Source: Dokdonella sp.
GTDB taxonomy: Bacteria > Pseudomonadota > Gammaproteobacteria > Xanthomonadales > Rhodanobacteraceae
Assembly (NCBI RefSeq): GCF_019634775.1
Contig: NZ_JAHCAS010000004.1
Span: 33,540 to 97,539 of the forward strand
DNA: 64,000 nt
Reading direction: 5' to 3'
The position numbers and the translations under genes are program-made. The notes below the pieces were generated by a model. The model was not told the DNA's origin and searched no databases. It worked only from the letters and a program-made list of their open reading frames with translations. Below are positions 38,072-47,787 of this stretch, piece after piece (the stretch's first letter is position 1; every line of letters starts with the position of its first letter).

Positions 38072-39514
38072 TCACGCCGCCGTTCCACCGACCGTCATCG
38101 CGTCGATGCGCAGGGTCGGCTGGCCGACGCCGACCGGCACGCTCTGGCCGTCCTTGCCACAGACACCAATGCCTTCGTCGAGGGCGAGGTCGTTGCCGAT
38201 CATCGACACGCGTTGCAGCACCTCGGGACCGGCGCCGATCAGGGTCGCGCCCTTGACCGGGCGCGTGACCTTGCCGTCCTCGATCAGGTAGGCCTCGCTG
38301 GCCGAGAACACGAACTTGCCGTTGGTGATGTCGACCTGGCCGCCGCCGAAGTTGACCGCGTACAGGCCGCGCTTGACCGAGCGCAGGATTTCTTCCGGGT
38401 CGCGCTCGCCAGCCAGCATGTAGGTGTTGGTCATGCGCGGCATCGGCAGGTGGGCGAACGATTCGCGGCGGCCGTTGCCGGTCGGGCGCATGCCCATCAG
38501 GCGCGCGTTGAACTTGTCCTGGATCAGGCCCTTCATGATGCCGTCCTCGACCAGCACCGTGCAGTTCGTCGGCGTGCCCTCGTCGTCGACGCTGAGCGAG
38601 CCGCGGCGACCGGCCAGCGTGCCGTCATCGACGATGGTCACGCCCGGCGCGGCCACGCGCTCGCCCATGCGTCCGCTGAAGGCCGAAGTTTCCTTGCGAT
38701 GGAAGTCGCCCTCGAAACCGTGTCCGATCGCCTCGTGCAGCAGCACGCCGGGCCAGCCGGGGCCGAGTACCACGGTCATCATGCCGGCCGGCGCTTCGAC
38801 CGCTTCGAGGTTGACCAGTGCCGAGCGCACGGCCTCGCGCGCGAGCTGGTGCGCGCGGCCATTGGCCAGCAGTTCCGCGTAGCCGTAACGCCCACCGCCG
38901 CCGGCGCTGCCGCTCTCGCGGCGACCGCCCTGCTCGGCGATGACCTGCACGTTGAGGCGCACCAGCGGGCGCACGTCGGCAGCCAGCGTTCCGTCGGAGC
39001 CAGCCATCAAGACTGTATCGAGCGCTGCCGACAGGCTGACGATGACCTGCTTCACGCGCGGATCCTGCGCGCGCACGTAAGCATCGACCTCGCGCAGCAC
39101 GGCCACCTTGGCCTCGCTCGACAGCGAATCGATCGGGTCGAGCGCCGGATACAGCGGATTCACCGACGCAATCGCCAGCGGCCTGCCGACACCCTCGCTG
39201 CCGGCGCGCGCGATCGCCCGCGCGGAGCCGGCCGCGTCGAGCAGGGCCGGCATGACGATCTCGTCGGAATAGGCGAAGCCGGTCTTCTCGCCGGACAGCG
39301 CGCGCACGCCGACACCCTGCTCGATCGCATGGCTGCCTTCCTTGACGATGCCGTCCTCGAGGACCCAGGACTCGCTGCGCGAATGCTGGAAATAGAGGTC
39401 CGCGGCATCGACCGCCGGTCCCATCAGGCGCGCGAACACACGCTCGAAGTCGCGCGCGGACAATCCGCCGGGATGCAGCAGGCGCTGCTCGGCCTGGGCG
39501 ATGAGATCGGTCAT
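38072..39514 (-). CDS. tldD: Metalloprotease TldD
   Basis: 480-residue catalytic subunit of TldD/PmbA. The zinc site is [17 protein letters not shown] (HExxxH). Further family blocks are [76 protein letters not shown] and [31 protein letters not shown]. The ATG at 39514 matches the E. coli start. It faces darP and is 614 bases from pmbA, so both subunits are close but separately transcribed around darP. Confidence 0.96.
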   Translation of the reverse strand: MTDLIAQAEQRLLHPGGLSARDFERVFARLMGPAVDAADLYFQHSRSESWVLEDGIVKEGSHAIEQGVGVRALSGEKTGFAYSDEIVMPALLDAAGSARAIARAGSEGVGRPLAIASVNPLYPALDPIDSLSSEAKVAVLREVDAYVRAQDPRVKQVIVSLSAALDTVLMAGSDGTLAADVRPLVRLNVQVIAEQGGRRESGSAGGGGRYGYAELLANGRAHQLAREAVRSALVNLEAVEAPAGMMTVVLGPGWPGVLLHEAIGHGFEGDFHRKETSAFSGRMGERVAAPGVTIVDDGTLAGRRGSLSVDDEGTPTNCTVLVEDGIMKGLIQDKFNARLMGMRPTGNGRRESFAHLPMPRMTNTYMLAGERDPEEILRSVKRGLYAVNFGGGQVDITNGKFVFSASEAYLIEDGKVTRPVKGATLIGAGPEVLQRVSMIGNDLALDEGIGVCGKDGQSVPVGVGQPTLRIDAMTVGGTAA

Positions 39515-39607
39515 GGAACGGAGAATCCGCTGCGGGAACAAGGCCGAACAGTGGGGGCGAAGCGGCGGGGAAGCAAGCCTTTGGGGCCGGGGAACGGCAT
39601 GGAGCCA

Positions 39608-39732
39608 GGAATGGGGAATGGGGAACGGTTGAAGCGAAAACGCGGAAGCGTGCTTCGATGCCCTGCTTTGACCATTCCCCATTCCCTATTCTCCGCTCCC
39701 AGGTTTTGTGGGAGCGGCTTCAGCCGCGATCA
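39608..39732. repeat. GGGAATGGGGAATGG inverted repeat copy B with a single REP
   Basis: Left arm 39608-39627 and right arm 39672-39693 form a hairpin like the one near hfq (26904-26978), here with a 44-base loop. A single GTAG-type REP core (GGGAGCGGCTTCAGCCGCG) follows at 39709-39728. These sit in the 321-base gap between the divergent tldD and DEAD-box helicase genes; the rest of the gap shows no gene. Confidence 0.8.
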
Positions 39733-39835
39733 ACGTGGCTCATTCCCCGCAGGCCCTCACCACGCCCTACAATGCACGCTTCTTCCCCAACCGCCCCGCC
39801 GCGCGTCCCGCGCCGCGGCGATCTCGAGCCTGCCG

Positions 39836-41713
39836 ATGTCCACTGTCCCGTCGCACGACGCGCGTCCCGTTTCCTCGTTCCACGAGCTCGCGCTGGCCGA
39901 GCCGCTGCAACGCGTGCTGGCCGAGGTCGGCTACGAGGCGCCCTCGCCGATCCAGGCCGAGACGATCCCGCACCTGCTCGCCGGGCGCGACGTGCTCGGC
40001 CAGGCGCAGACCGGCACCGGCAAGACGGCGGCGTTCGCCCTGCCGATACTCAACGCGCTTGATCTCTCGCGGACCAAGCCGCAGGCGTTGGTGCTGGCGC
40101 CGACGCGCGAGCTCGCCATCCAGGTCGCCGAGGCCTTCCAGCGCTATGCGGCCCACCTGCCCGGTTTCCACGTGTTGCCGATCTACGGCGGCCAGGCCTA
40201 TGGCCCGCAGCTCGCCGGCCTGCGCCGCGGTGCACACGTCGTCGTCGGCACACCCGGCCGCATCATCGACCACCTCGAACGCGGTTCGCTCGATCTCTCT
40301 CAGCTGACCACCCTGGTCCTCGACGAGGCCGACGAGATGCTGCGCATGGGCTTCATCGACGACGTCGAAGCCGTGCTCGAGAAAACCCCGCCGACACGCC
40401 GCATCGCGCTGTTCTCGGCAACCATGCCGCCTCCGATCCGGCGCATTGCGCAGAAGCACCTGCGTGAGCCGGTCGAAGTGACGATCAAGGCGAAGACGAC
40501 GACCGCTGCGAACATCCGCCAGCGCTACTGGCTGGTCAGCGGCGTGCACAAGCTCGATGCGCTGACGCGCATCCTCGAGGCCGAACCGTTCGACGCAATG
40601 ATCGTGTTCGCACGCACCAAGCAGGCCACCGAAGAACTCGCCGAACGCCTGCAGGCGCGCGGCCTCGCCGCCGCCGCGATCAACGGCGACATCGCCCAGC
40701 CGCAGCGCGAGCGCACGATCCAGCAGCTCAAGGACGGCAAGCTGGACATCCTCGTCGCCACCGACGTGGCCGCGCGCGGGCTCGACGTCGAGCGCATCAG
40801 CCACGTGTTCAACTACGACATTCCCTACGACACCGAGTCGTACGTGCACCGTATTGGCCGTACCGGGCGTGCCGGACGCGAGGGCGATGCAATCCTGTTC
40901 GTCACCCCGCGCGAGCGCGGCATGCTGCGCGCGATCGAGCGCGCCACGCGCCAGCCGATCGAGCCAATGGAGCTGCCCTCGGTCGAGACCGTCAACGACC
41001 GCCGCGTGGCGCGCTTCAAGGATCGCGTCGTCGCCGCGCTCGGCGCCGGCGACCTCGGCATCTACCGCTCGATCATCGAACAGGTCGAACGCGAGCACGA
41101 CGTGCCGGCGATCGAGATCGCTGCTGCCCTCGCCCGCCTCGCCCAGGGCGACAAGCCGCTGTTGCTCGATCCGCCGGTACGCGCCGAACGCCGCGAGGCC
41201 GCACCGCCGGCACGCCCGCCGCGCGAAACCCGCGATACCCGGGAAACACGCGAACCACGTGCGCGCAGGGAACGCAGCTTCGACGACGCTGGCCCGCGCA
41301 CCCCGTTCGATGCCGACGCCCCGCGCAAGCCGCGTGTTCCGCGCAACGAGCATGCGCAGGCCGCGCACCGCGATCCCGAGCCGGGCATGGAAACCTTCCG
41401 CGTCGAAGTCGGCCATGCCCACGGCGTCAAGCCCGGCAACATCGTCGGCGCGATCGCCAACGAAGCCGAACTCGACAGCAAGCACATCGGCCGCATCTCG
41501 ATCCGCGAGGAGCACAGCCTGATCGACCTGCCCGAAGGCATGCCGCCCGAGATCCTCGCCCATCTCAAGAAGGTCTGGGTCGCCGGCCAACGCCTACGCA
41601 TCAGCCGCCTCGCCGCGCACGGCAAGGGCGACGACAACTCCCCCACCCCGCGCCACCACGATCCCGCCGCGAAAGGCCCGCGTCCACCACGCAGACCGCA
41701 CCGAAAGGGCTGA
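39836..41713 (+). CDS. deaD: DEAD-box ATP-dependent RNA helicase (CsdA/DeaD-like)
   Basis: 625-residue helicase likely acting in ribosome assembly and RNA decay at low temperature. Motifs in order: Q motif (FHELALAEPLQRVLAEVGYEAPSPIQ), I (AQTGTGKT), Ia (PTRELA), Ib (GTPGR), II (DEAD), III (SAT), V (VATDVAARGLD) and VI (HRIGRTGRAG). After the core is a low-complexity Arg/Glu/Pro tract (about 455-520), then a DbpA-like RNA-binding domain (METFRVEVGHAHGVKPGNIVGAIANEAELDSKHIGRISI), and a basic tail. This layout fits CsdA. Start at 39836 lies just before the Q-motif; a large upstream extension is an antisense shadow of tldD. Confidence 0.93.
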   Translation: MSTVPSHDARPVSSFHELALAEPLQRVLAEVGYEAPSPIQAETIPHLLAGRDVLGQAQTGTGKTAAFALPILNALDLSRTKPQALVLAPTRELAIQVAEAFQRYAAHLPGFHVLPIYGGQAYGPQLAGLRRGAHVVVGTPGRIIDHLERGSLDLSQLTTLVLDEADEMLRMGFIDDVEAVLEKTPPTRRIALFSATMPPPIRRIAQKHLREPVEVTIKAKTTTAANIRQRYWLVSGVHKLDALTRILEAEPFDAMIVFARTKQATEELAERLQARGLAAAAINGDIAQPQRERTIQQLKDGKLDILVATDVAARGLDVERISHVFNYDIPYDTESYVHRIGRTGRAGREGDAILFVTPRERGMLRAIERATRQPIEPMELPSVETVNDRRVARFKDRVVAALGAGDLGIYRSIIEQVEREHDVPAIEIAAALARLAQGDKPLLLDPPVRAERREAAPPARPPRETRDTRETREPRARRERSFDDAGPRTPFDADAPRKPRVPRNEHAQAAHRDPEPGMETFRVEVGHAHGVKPGNIVGAIANEAELDSKHIGRISIREEHSLIDLPEGMPPEILAHLKKVWVAGQRLRISRLAAHGKGDDNSPTPRHHDPAAKGPRPPRRPHRKG

Positions 41714-41834
41714 TGCCCACGACGCCGCGTGTCGCGGGCGGGAATCGGCAATTGCGACGGAAGCCGCCGCGCAACAGCCAATCGTTCATTCTCGAGGCAA
41801 CTTCAGTCACGATGCTTCCGGGGCCAGGCGACCC

Positions 41835-43358
41835 CTAACCGCCCACCAGCATCACCACAATCGCATCGATCTCTGCCGACGGCCGCGGCGGAGCCGGCCT
41901 CACGCCCACAGGTGGCTCGTAGTTGTTCAGCACGATGGCGAAGGCAAGCCGCTCGCCGGCCTTGCTCATCGCGTAGCCGGCGAGCGACCAGGTGTAGGCC
42001 ATGCTGCCGGTCTTGGCGTAGACGCGGCCCTTGGCCTCGGTGTTGCGCATGCGCCCGATCAGCGAGCCGTCGACACCGGCTTCGGGCAGGGCGACGCGGA
42101 AGGCCTGCGACTCGGGCGCCGTGCCCTCGTGTACGAGCAGCGTGGTCAGCGCGCGCGGGGTGACGAGGTTGCGCCGCGACAAGCCGGCACCGTCCTCGAT
42201 CCGCGCGCTCTCGCGCGGGATGCCGATCGATGCAAGCCAGTTGCGCATCGTGTGCAGTGCCCGCACCTCGCTGGAACGAAAGCGTGTGGATGCCGTGCCC
42301 GCGGCGCGCTCGTCGGCGGCGTCCTGCGCACCAACCAGCAACAGCAGGTTCTGCATGTAGAGGTTCTGCGAAACCTTGAGGCCACGCTCGACGATCGCCG
42401 ACACGGGCGGGGACCACACGTCGGCGACGCGATGCCATTTCGTCGTGTCGGCCACGTTGTCGCGCTGCGGCCAGTAGACACTGCGCACGCGACCGTGGAA
42501 GCGCACGTCCTGGCGCAATAGCGCGGCACGCAGTTGTTCGCCGGCAGCGAGGGCTGGATCGGGCATGGCGAGTCGGAAGGTCTGCGTGCCCGAATCGCGC
42601 GCGACCGGCCCGAAGGCGCGCAGCACGACATCGCCCGGCGCGCGGAACAGGCTGATATCGGTGACTTCGCCAGCGGCGACGGTGTGCAACTGGTTGTCGA
42701 GGTCCGGTGCGGCGAACGGCGCGTCGTAGCGCACGCGCGCACGTCCGCCGACCTTCGCCGCCGGGCTGATTTCGAGGCGCACGAGGTTGTCATCGACGCT
42801 CAGCGCCGAGGCCGGCGCACCGAACCAGGTGGTGAGGTCGGCCGCTTCCCAACCACGCCCGTACAGTGGCGCGGAAAACCATGTGGCGTCGGCGACGAGG
42901 TCACCGCCGACTTCACGCACGCCACCCTTGCGCAACTCGATGGCCAGCGAGTCGGCCCAGGACACGCGCTTGTCGAAGCCGAGCGTCGGATCGCCGTAGC
43001 CGACGAGGACGAGGTCGCCTGGCATGCTGCCGTCGCGACGCGTCGGCGCGGTGGCGAACAGGCTGGTCGGCACGCGATGGGCGGCGCCGAAGCGGGCCAG
43101 GGCGAGCGAGGCGGTGAACAGCTTGGCGGTCGAGGCCGGCGTGAACAGCTTGTCGGCGTCGCGCGCGTACAGCGTCTTGCCGCTGTCGAGCGAGACGACG
43201 TGGATGCCCCAACTCGCCGCGGCGAAGCGTGGCTGGGTGACGTGCGCTTCGATGCGCTCTGCCAGCGACGGCGCTGCCGCCGGCAGCGCCGGATCGGCAC
43301 TCGCCTGCGTGCCCGCAAGCAGGCACAGGATCACGACAGGCAGTCGATGCATGCTCAT
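41835..43358 (-). CDS. dacB: D-alanyl-D-alanine carboxypeptidase/endopeptidase (PBP4)
   Basis: 507-residue class C low-mass penicillin-binding protein that removes terminal D-Ala and cleaves cross-links in peptidoglycan. A signal peptide (MSMHRLPVVILCLLAGTQASA) leads to a periplasmic enzyme. The nucleophile is in PASTAKLFTASLALA (SxxK), then SQNLYMQNLLLLVG (SxN) and YAKTGSMAYTWSLAGY (KTG). The intervening domain is typical of PBP4. It overlaps the rarA stop by ATGA, so the two are co-transcribed. The ATG at 43358 is supported by this overlap. Confidence 0.95.
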   Translation of the reverse strand: MSMHRLPVVILCLLAGTQASADPALPAAAPSLAERIEAHVTQPRFAAASWGIHVVSLDSGKTLYARDADKLFTPASTAKLFTASLALARFGAAHRVPTSLFATAPTRRDGSMPGDLVLVGYGDPTLGFDKRVSWADSLAIELRKGGVREVGGDLVADATWFSAPLYGRGWEAADLTTWFGAPASALSVDDNLVRLEISPAAKVGGRARVRYDAPFAAPDLDNQLHTVAAGEVTDISLFRAPGDVVLRAFGPVARDSGTQTFRLAMPDPALAAGEQLRAALLRQDVRFHGRVRSVYWPQRDNVADTTKWHRVADVWSPPVSAIVERGLKVSQNLYMQNLLLLVGAQDAADERAAGTASTRFRSSEVRALHTMRNWLASIGIPRESARIEDGAGLSRRNLVTPRALTTLLVHEGTAPESQAFRVALPEAGVDGSLIGRMRNTEAKGRVYAKTGSMAYTWSLAGYAMSKAGERLAFAIVLNNYEPPVGVRPAPPRPSAEIDAIVVMLVGG

Positions 43359-44698
43359 GCCTTGCGCTGGCGCGCAGCGCGGCGCGCTTCGCGCAAGGCA
43401 GCCAGCTTCTCGCCGATCTTCAGTTCCAGACCGCGCTCGACGGGTCGGTAGAACTCGCGCCCGGCCAGCGCGTCCGGCAGGCATTGCTGATCGAGGGCGA
43501 CGCCGCCTTCGATGTCGTGGTCGTACTGGTAGCCCTGGCCGTAGCCGAGGCCCTTCATGAGCTTCGTCGGCGCATTGCGCAGGTGCATCGGCACCTCCAG
43601 CGTGCCGTTGGCCCTGACTTCGGCGCGCGCTTCGTTGAAGGCCATATAGGCCGCGTTGCTCTTCGCCGCGATGGCGAGATAGATCGCCAACTCGGCAAAC
43701 GCCAGTTCCCCCTCGGGCGAGCCGAGGCGGTCGTACGTGTTCCAGGCCTCGAGCGCGAGCGTCAATGCGCGCGGATCGGCGAGGCCGACGTCCTCGATCG
43801 CCATGCGCGTCAGGCGCCGCGCGAGGTAGGCTGGATCGACGCCGCCGTCGAGCATGCGCGTGCACCAGTACAACGCGGCATCTGGATCGGATGAGCGCAC
43901 CGACTTGTGCAGGGCCGAGATCTGGTCGTAGAACTGCTCGCCTCCCTTGTCGAAGCGGCGGGTGCGGTCGGCCAGCACCTGGGCCAGCGTGGCCTCGGCG
44001 ATGTGTCCGTCCTCGGCCAGTTCGGCGGCGATTTCGAGCAGGGTCAGGGCGCGGCGCACATCGCCATCGGCAGCGCCGGCGATCGTTGCCAGCACTTCGT
44101 CATCGACTTCGAGGCCGAGATCGCCGAGGCCGCGCTCGGCGTCATCGAGGGCACGCCGCAGCGCGGCGGCGATGTCTGCGGCGGAGACCGCCTCGAGCAC
44201 ATGCACGCGGCAGCGCGAGAGCAGCGCCGAGTTCAGCTCGAACGACGGGTTCTCGGTGGTCGCGCCGACGAACAGGATCACGCCACGCTCGATGTGCGGC
44301 AGGAACGCATCCTGCTGCGTCTTGTTGAAGCGATGCACCTCGTCGACGAACAGCACCGTACGCCGGCCTTCGACGAAGCGCCGCTCGGCCTCGGCCAGCG
44401 CGGCGCGCACGTCCGGCAGGCCCGACAGCACGGCCGAGATCGCGCGGAACTCGGCATCGGCATAGCGCGCAAGCAGCAGGGCCAAGGTGGTCTTGCCGCA
44501 GCCTGGCGGCCCCCACAGCACCATCGAATGCACCTTGCCGGCCTCGATTGCACGGCGCAGCGAACGCCCCTCGCCGACCAGGCGCGACTGGCCGACGATC
44601 TCGTCAAGCGTGCGCGGACGCATGCGTTCGGCGAGCGGCTTCAGTGCTTCGGATTCAGCGAACAGCGATGCTGCGGCGGCGGTTTTGCGGGGAGCCAT
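43355..44698 (-). CDS. rarA: Replication-associated recombination protein RarA (MgsA)
   Basis: 447-residue AAA+ ATPase that acts at stalled replication forks. LAERMRPRTLDEIVGQSRLVGEGRSLRRAIEAGKVHSMVLWGPPGCGKTTLALLLARYADAEF contains Walker A; VLFVDEVHRFNKTQQDAFLPHIERGVILFVGATTENPSFELNSALLSRCRVHVLE contains Walker B, sensor 1 and the Arg finger region. The C-terminal part (PSHLRNAPTKLMK-like VPMHLRNAPTKLMKGLGYGQGYQYDHD) is the family tetramerisation end. It is first in a two-gene unit with dacB. Confidence 0.96.
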   Translation of the reverse strand: MAPRKTAAAASLFAESEALKPLAERMRPRTLDEIVGQSRLVGEGRSLRRAIEAGKVHSMVLWGPPGCGKTTLALLLARYADAEFRAISAVLSGLPDVRAALAEAERRFVEGRRTVLFVDEVHRFNKTQQDAFLPHIERGVILFVGATTENPSFELNSALLSRCRVHVLEAVSAADIAAALRRALDDAERGLGDLGLEVDDEVLATIAGAADGDVRRALTLLEIAAELAEDGHIAEATLAQVLADRTRRFDKGGEQFYDQISALHKSVRSSDPDAALYWCTRMLDGGVDPAYLARRLTRMAIEDVGLADPRALTLALEAWNTYDRLGSPEGELAFAELAIYLAIAAKSNAAYMAFNEARAEVRANGTLEVPMHLRNAPTKLMKGLGYGQGYQYDHDIEGGVALDQQCLPDALAGREFYRPVERGLELKIGEKLAALREARRAARQRKA

Positions 44699-44736
44699 GC
44701 GGCGATGATACGGAAACCCGATGTGCAGAGGTGTGC

Positions 44737-44817
44737 TGCAGGAGCCCGTTCACAGGCGATGCTTCTGCCTTGAGGTTGTACGGAAGGAGCATCGCCCCTG
44801 CAGGGGCTCCTACGGTG
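44737..44817. repeat. GTAG REP inverted pair between rarA and copA
   Basis: Arms CTGCAGGAGCCCGTTCACAG GCGATGC and GCATCGCCCCTGCAGGGGCTCCTAC surround a loop with CTTGAGGTTGTACGGAAG, matching other REP pairs in the window. It lies 28 bases after the copA stop. Confidence 0.8.
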
Positions 44818-44844
44818 CAGGGTGGTCCTTCGCGGGAACCGGTT

Positions 44845-47202
44845 TCACCCGTGAAACCGCTGCAACCGCAGCGCATTGGTGATCACCGACACCGACGACA
44901 GGCTCATCGCAACCGCCGCCACCATCGGGCTCGCCAGCCAGCCAAAGACCGGATACAGCACGCCGGCGGCGATCGGGATGCCCAGCGCGTTGTAGCCGAA
45001 TGCAAAGGCGAGGTTCTGGTGGATGTTGCGCACCGTCGCCGCCGACAAGCGGCGCGCACGCAGGATGCCGCCGAGTTCGCCCTTGACCAGGGTGACCTGC
45101 GCGCTCTCCATGGCGATGTCGGTGCCGTCGCCCATGGCGATGCCGACGTCGGCCGCGGCCAGTGCCGGCGCATCGTTGATGCCGTCACCGGCCATCGCCA
45201 CGCGCGCGCCGCGTGCGCGCAGGGCGGCGATCGCCTCGGCCTTCTGCTGCGGCGACTGCCCGGCAAGCACCTCGTCGAACGGCAGCGACGCGGCGACCGC
45301 GCGCGCCGTGGCCGGGTTGTCGCCGGTGGCCATGACCAGGCGCAGGCCTGCGGCCTTCAGTTCGGCAAGCGTCTGCGCGGCGCCGGCCTTGAGCGGATCC
45401 TGCACGGCGACCAGACCGGCCGGCTGACCATCGATGGCGAGGAAAACCACGGTCTTGCCCTCGTCGCGCAGCGTGTCGGCGCGCGCCTCGAGCGCGGCGT
45501 CGACGCGGCCGACGAAACCGGAGTTGCCGAGGGCCAGTGTGCGCCCGCCCAGGCGCGCCCGCACGCCCTCACCGCTGACCGCTTCGAAGGCTTCGACCGC
45601 GCGCGGCACCAGGTCGCGTTCGCGCGCCGCTTCGAGGATCGCGCGCGCCAATGGATGCTCGCTGGCCGCTTCGAGGCTGGCCGCATCGAGCAGCACGCCG
45701 GCTTCGTCGAAACCCGGTGCGGCGACGAGATCGGTAAGGCGTGGCCGCCCCTCGGTGATCGTGCCGGTCTTGTCGAGCACGAGGGTGTCGATCGCGGCCA
45801 AGGTCTCGATTGCCGAGGCCTCGCGGAACAGCACGCCGATCTCGGCGCCGCGGCCGCTGGCAACCATGATCGAGATCGGCGTGGCCAGGCCGAGCGCGCA
45901 CGGGCAGGCGATCACCAGCACGGCGACCGCATTGGCCATTGCGTAGGCGAAGCGCGGCTCGGGTCCGAACGCGAACCAAGCGATGAAGGTGAGCAATGCC
46001 GCGACCACCACCGCCGGCACGAACCAGCGCGCGACGCGGTCGGCAATGCGCTGCAGCGGCGCACGCGAACGCTGTGCCTGGCCGACCAAGGCGACGATCT
46101 GCGCCAGCATGCTGTCGGCGCCAAGGCGGTCGGCGCGCACGACGAGGCTGCCGCTGCCGTTCAGCGTACCGCCGGTGACACGATCACCGGCCTGCTTGGC
46201 GACCGGGATCGGCTCGCCGCTCAACATCGACTCGTCGACCGCGCTGGTACCATCGACGACCACGCCATCGACCGGCATCTTCTCGCCCGGCCGCACGCGC
46301 ACGCGATCGCCGACGCGCAGCGCCTCGACCGCAACTTCCTCGTCGCCCTGCCCTTCGCGCAGACGCAGCGCAGTCTTCGGCGCGAGGTCGAGCAGGCTAC
46401 GGATCGCTGCCGAACTGCGCCCGCGCGCGCGCAGTTCCAGCCATTCACCGAGCAGAGCGAGGGCGACGATCACGCCGGACGCCTCGAAATACAGCGGCAC
46501 ACGCCCGTGCATGTCGCGCATTGCCGGCGGAAACACCTGCGGCGCAAGCAGGGCGGCGAGGCTGACCGAGTACGCCACCAGCACGCCGAGGCCAATCAGC
46601 GTGTACATGTTCGGCGCGCGGTTGCGCACGCCCTGCCAGCCGCGGCGGTGATAGTCGAGACCGAGCCAGAGCACCAGCGGCGTTGCCAGCGCGAACTCGA
46701 GCCAGCGCAGCGCGGGCAGCGCACCCGCTGACGGATGCCAGAGGCCGAGATGCGGGCCCATCGCGACGACCAGCAGCGGCAACGCGAACAGCGCGGCGAT
46801 CACGAAGCGGCGACGCACGCGGCGCAGTTCGCCATCGTCAGCCATGGCCGGATCGAGAGGTTCCAGCGCCATGCCGCACTTCGGACAGGTGCCCGGCCCG
46901 ACCTGGCGGACCTCGGGATCCATCGGACAGGTGTAGATCGTGCCGGCAGGCATCGGCGGCGCGGCGGCCGGTGCCGGCTGCATGCCGGCATAGCGCGCCG
47001 GGTCGGCCTCGAACTTGGTCGCGCATCCGGCACAGCAGAAGTACACCGGCCGACCTTGGTGCTCGCGGACGTGTTTGGCCGTGGCGATCTCGACCTGCAT
47101 GCCGCAGACGGGATCGGTGGCCTTGGCCGGCGCTGCGCCCGCATGGCAACAGGCGTGCTTCGGCGCATGAGCGCCCGGCGCGTGCCCATGATCCTGATTC
47201 AT
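44845..47202 (-). CDS. copA: Copper-translocating P1B-type ATPase CopA (YHS-domain type)
   Basis: 785-residue Cu(I) exporter. The N-terminus carries no HMA CxxC domain. Instead it has a His/Cys stretch ([18 protein letters not shown]), a YHS domain ([42 protein letters not shown]) and a heavy-metal-binding segment ([26 protein letters not shown]). The ion site is [11 protein letters not shown], the phosphorylation motif [10 protein letters not shown], and the ATP-binding HP is in [30 protein letters not shown] completes the pump. It overlaps cueR by ATGA and is controlled with it. Silver is a second likely substrate. Confidence 0.95.
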   Translation of the reverse strand: MNQDHGHAPGAHAPKHACCHAGAAPAKATDPVCGMQVEIATAKHVREHQGRPVYFCCAGCATKFEADPARYAGMQPAPAAAPPMPAGTIYTCPMDPEVRQVGPGTCPKCGMALEPLDPAMADDGELRRVRRRFVIAALFALPLLVVAMGPHLGLWHPSAGALPALRWLEFALATPLVLWLGLDYHRRGWQGVRNRAPNMYTLIGLGVLVAYSVSLAALLAPQVFPPAMRDMHGRVPLYFEASGVIVALALLGEWLELRARGRSSAAIRSLLDLAPKTALRLREGQGDEEVAVEALRVGDRVRVRPGEKMPVDGVVVDGTSAVDESMLSGEPIPVAKQAGDRVTGGTLNGSGSLVVRADRLGADSMLAQIVALVGQAQRSRAPLQRIADRVARWFVPAVVVAALLTFIAWFAFGPEPRFAYAMANAVAVLVIACPCALGLATPISIMVASGRGAEIGVLFREASAIETLAAIDTLVLDKTGTITEGRPRLTDLVAAPGFDEAGVLLDAASLEAASEHPLARAILEAARERDLVPRAVEAFEAVSGEGVRARLGGRTLALGNSGFVGRVDAALEARADTLRDEGKTVVFLAIDGQPAGLVAVQDPLKAGAAQTLAELKAAGLRLVMATGDNPATARAVAASLPFDEVLAGQSPQQKAEAIAALRARGARVAMAGDGINDAPALAAADVGIAMGDGTDIAMESAQVTLVKGELGGILRARRLSAATVRNIHQNLAFAFGYNALGIPIAAGVLYPVFGWLASPMVAAVAMSLSSVSVITNALRLQRFHG

Positions 47203-47603
47203 GCCACGTCTCCTTCATCGAAGGCGCGCAGGATCGGACAATCCTGCGCGAGACCGTGGCCCGGGCAGGCGGTGACCAGTCGACCGAGCGCATCGCGCAT
47301 GCGCTGCAACTCGGCCATGCGCTGCTCGATGCCGTCGAGATGCCGGCGCGCCAGCTCGCGCACGGCGGCGATGTCGTCCTGCCCGCCGATTGCGAGCAAG
47401 TCACCGATTTCGGCGAGGCTGAAGCCGAGATGCTGGGCACGCCGGATGAAGCGCAGGCGGCGCAGTTCACCCTCGCCGTATTGCCGATAGCCGCTGGGCG
47501 AACGCCCGGCGGGTGCCAGCAGACCAGCCCGCTCGTAGTAGCGCACGGTGTCGATGCCGACACCGGCATGCTCAGCCAGTCGACCGATCGGAAAGCTGGA
47601 CAT
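47199..47603 (-). CDS. cueR: Cu(I)-responsive MerR-family regulator CueR
   Basis: 134-residue MerR-family activator. The helix-turn-helix is [28 protein letters not shown]; the dimerisation helix spans about 76-110. The metal loop has Cys113 and Cys122 in [12 protein letters not shown], matching the two Cys of E. coli CueR, and there is no Cys at the divalent-metal position, consistent with a monovalent metal sensor. It is the first gene of the cueR-copA pair, with an operator/promoter immediately upstream. It should activate both genes when Cu(I) or Ag(I) is present. Confidence 0.92.
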   Translation of the reverse strand: MSSFPIGRLAEHAGVGIDTVRYYERAGLLAPAGRSPSGYRQYGEGELRRLRFIRRAQHLGFSLAEIGDLLAIGGQDDIAAVRELARRHLDGIEQRMAELQRMRDALGRLVTACPGHGLAQDCPILRAFDEGDVA

Positions 47604-47638
47604 GGTGGAAGGCTCCCGGGCAAGGTACAGGGCGTTCA

Positions 47639-47669
47639 GTTTGAACCCTGGACCATGGTCCAGAGTCAA
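47639..47669 (-). promoter_or_regulatory. MerR-type CueR operator/promoter
   Basis: On the minus strand: -35 TTGACT, then a 19-base spacer and a weak -10 (TCAAAC). The spacer contains the perfect palindrome CTGGACCATGGTCCAG, giving half-sites ACTCTGG and CCAGGGT. The long 19-base spacer is the hallmark of MerR-family activated promoters. It lies 36 bases upstream of cueR, so it should drive cueR-copA. Confidence 0.85.
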
Positions 47670-47787
47670 GCCCGATTCTCCCCATGACCGACCGTTCATG
47701 GCACCTCCCACGAAGGACACTCCGGGAACGGCACCACGTCCATCCGGTCCGGGCAAAGGTGCAGGCACGCACGGCCACAGGGGCAAC

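Noticed and set aside
38213..39835. 540-residue N-terminal extension of the DEAD-box helicase
   Set aside because: It lies antisense to tldD and through a repeat hairpin; the helicase family start is at 39836.
44548..46731. 727-residue plus-strand open frame opposite copA
   Set aside because: Antisense shadow of a clearly conserved P-type ATPase; composition is Arg/Gln/His-rich with no family.
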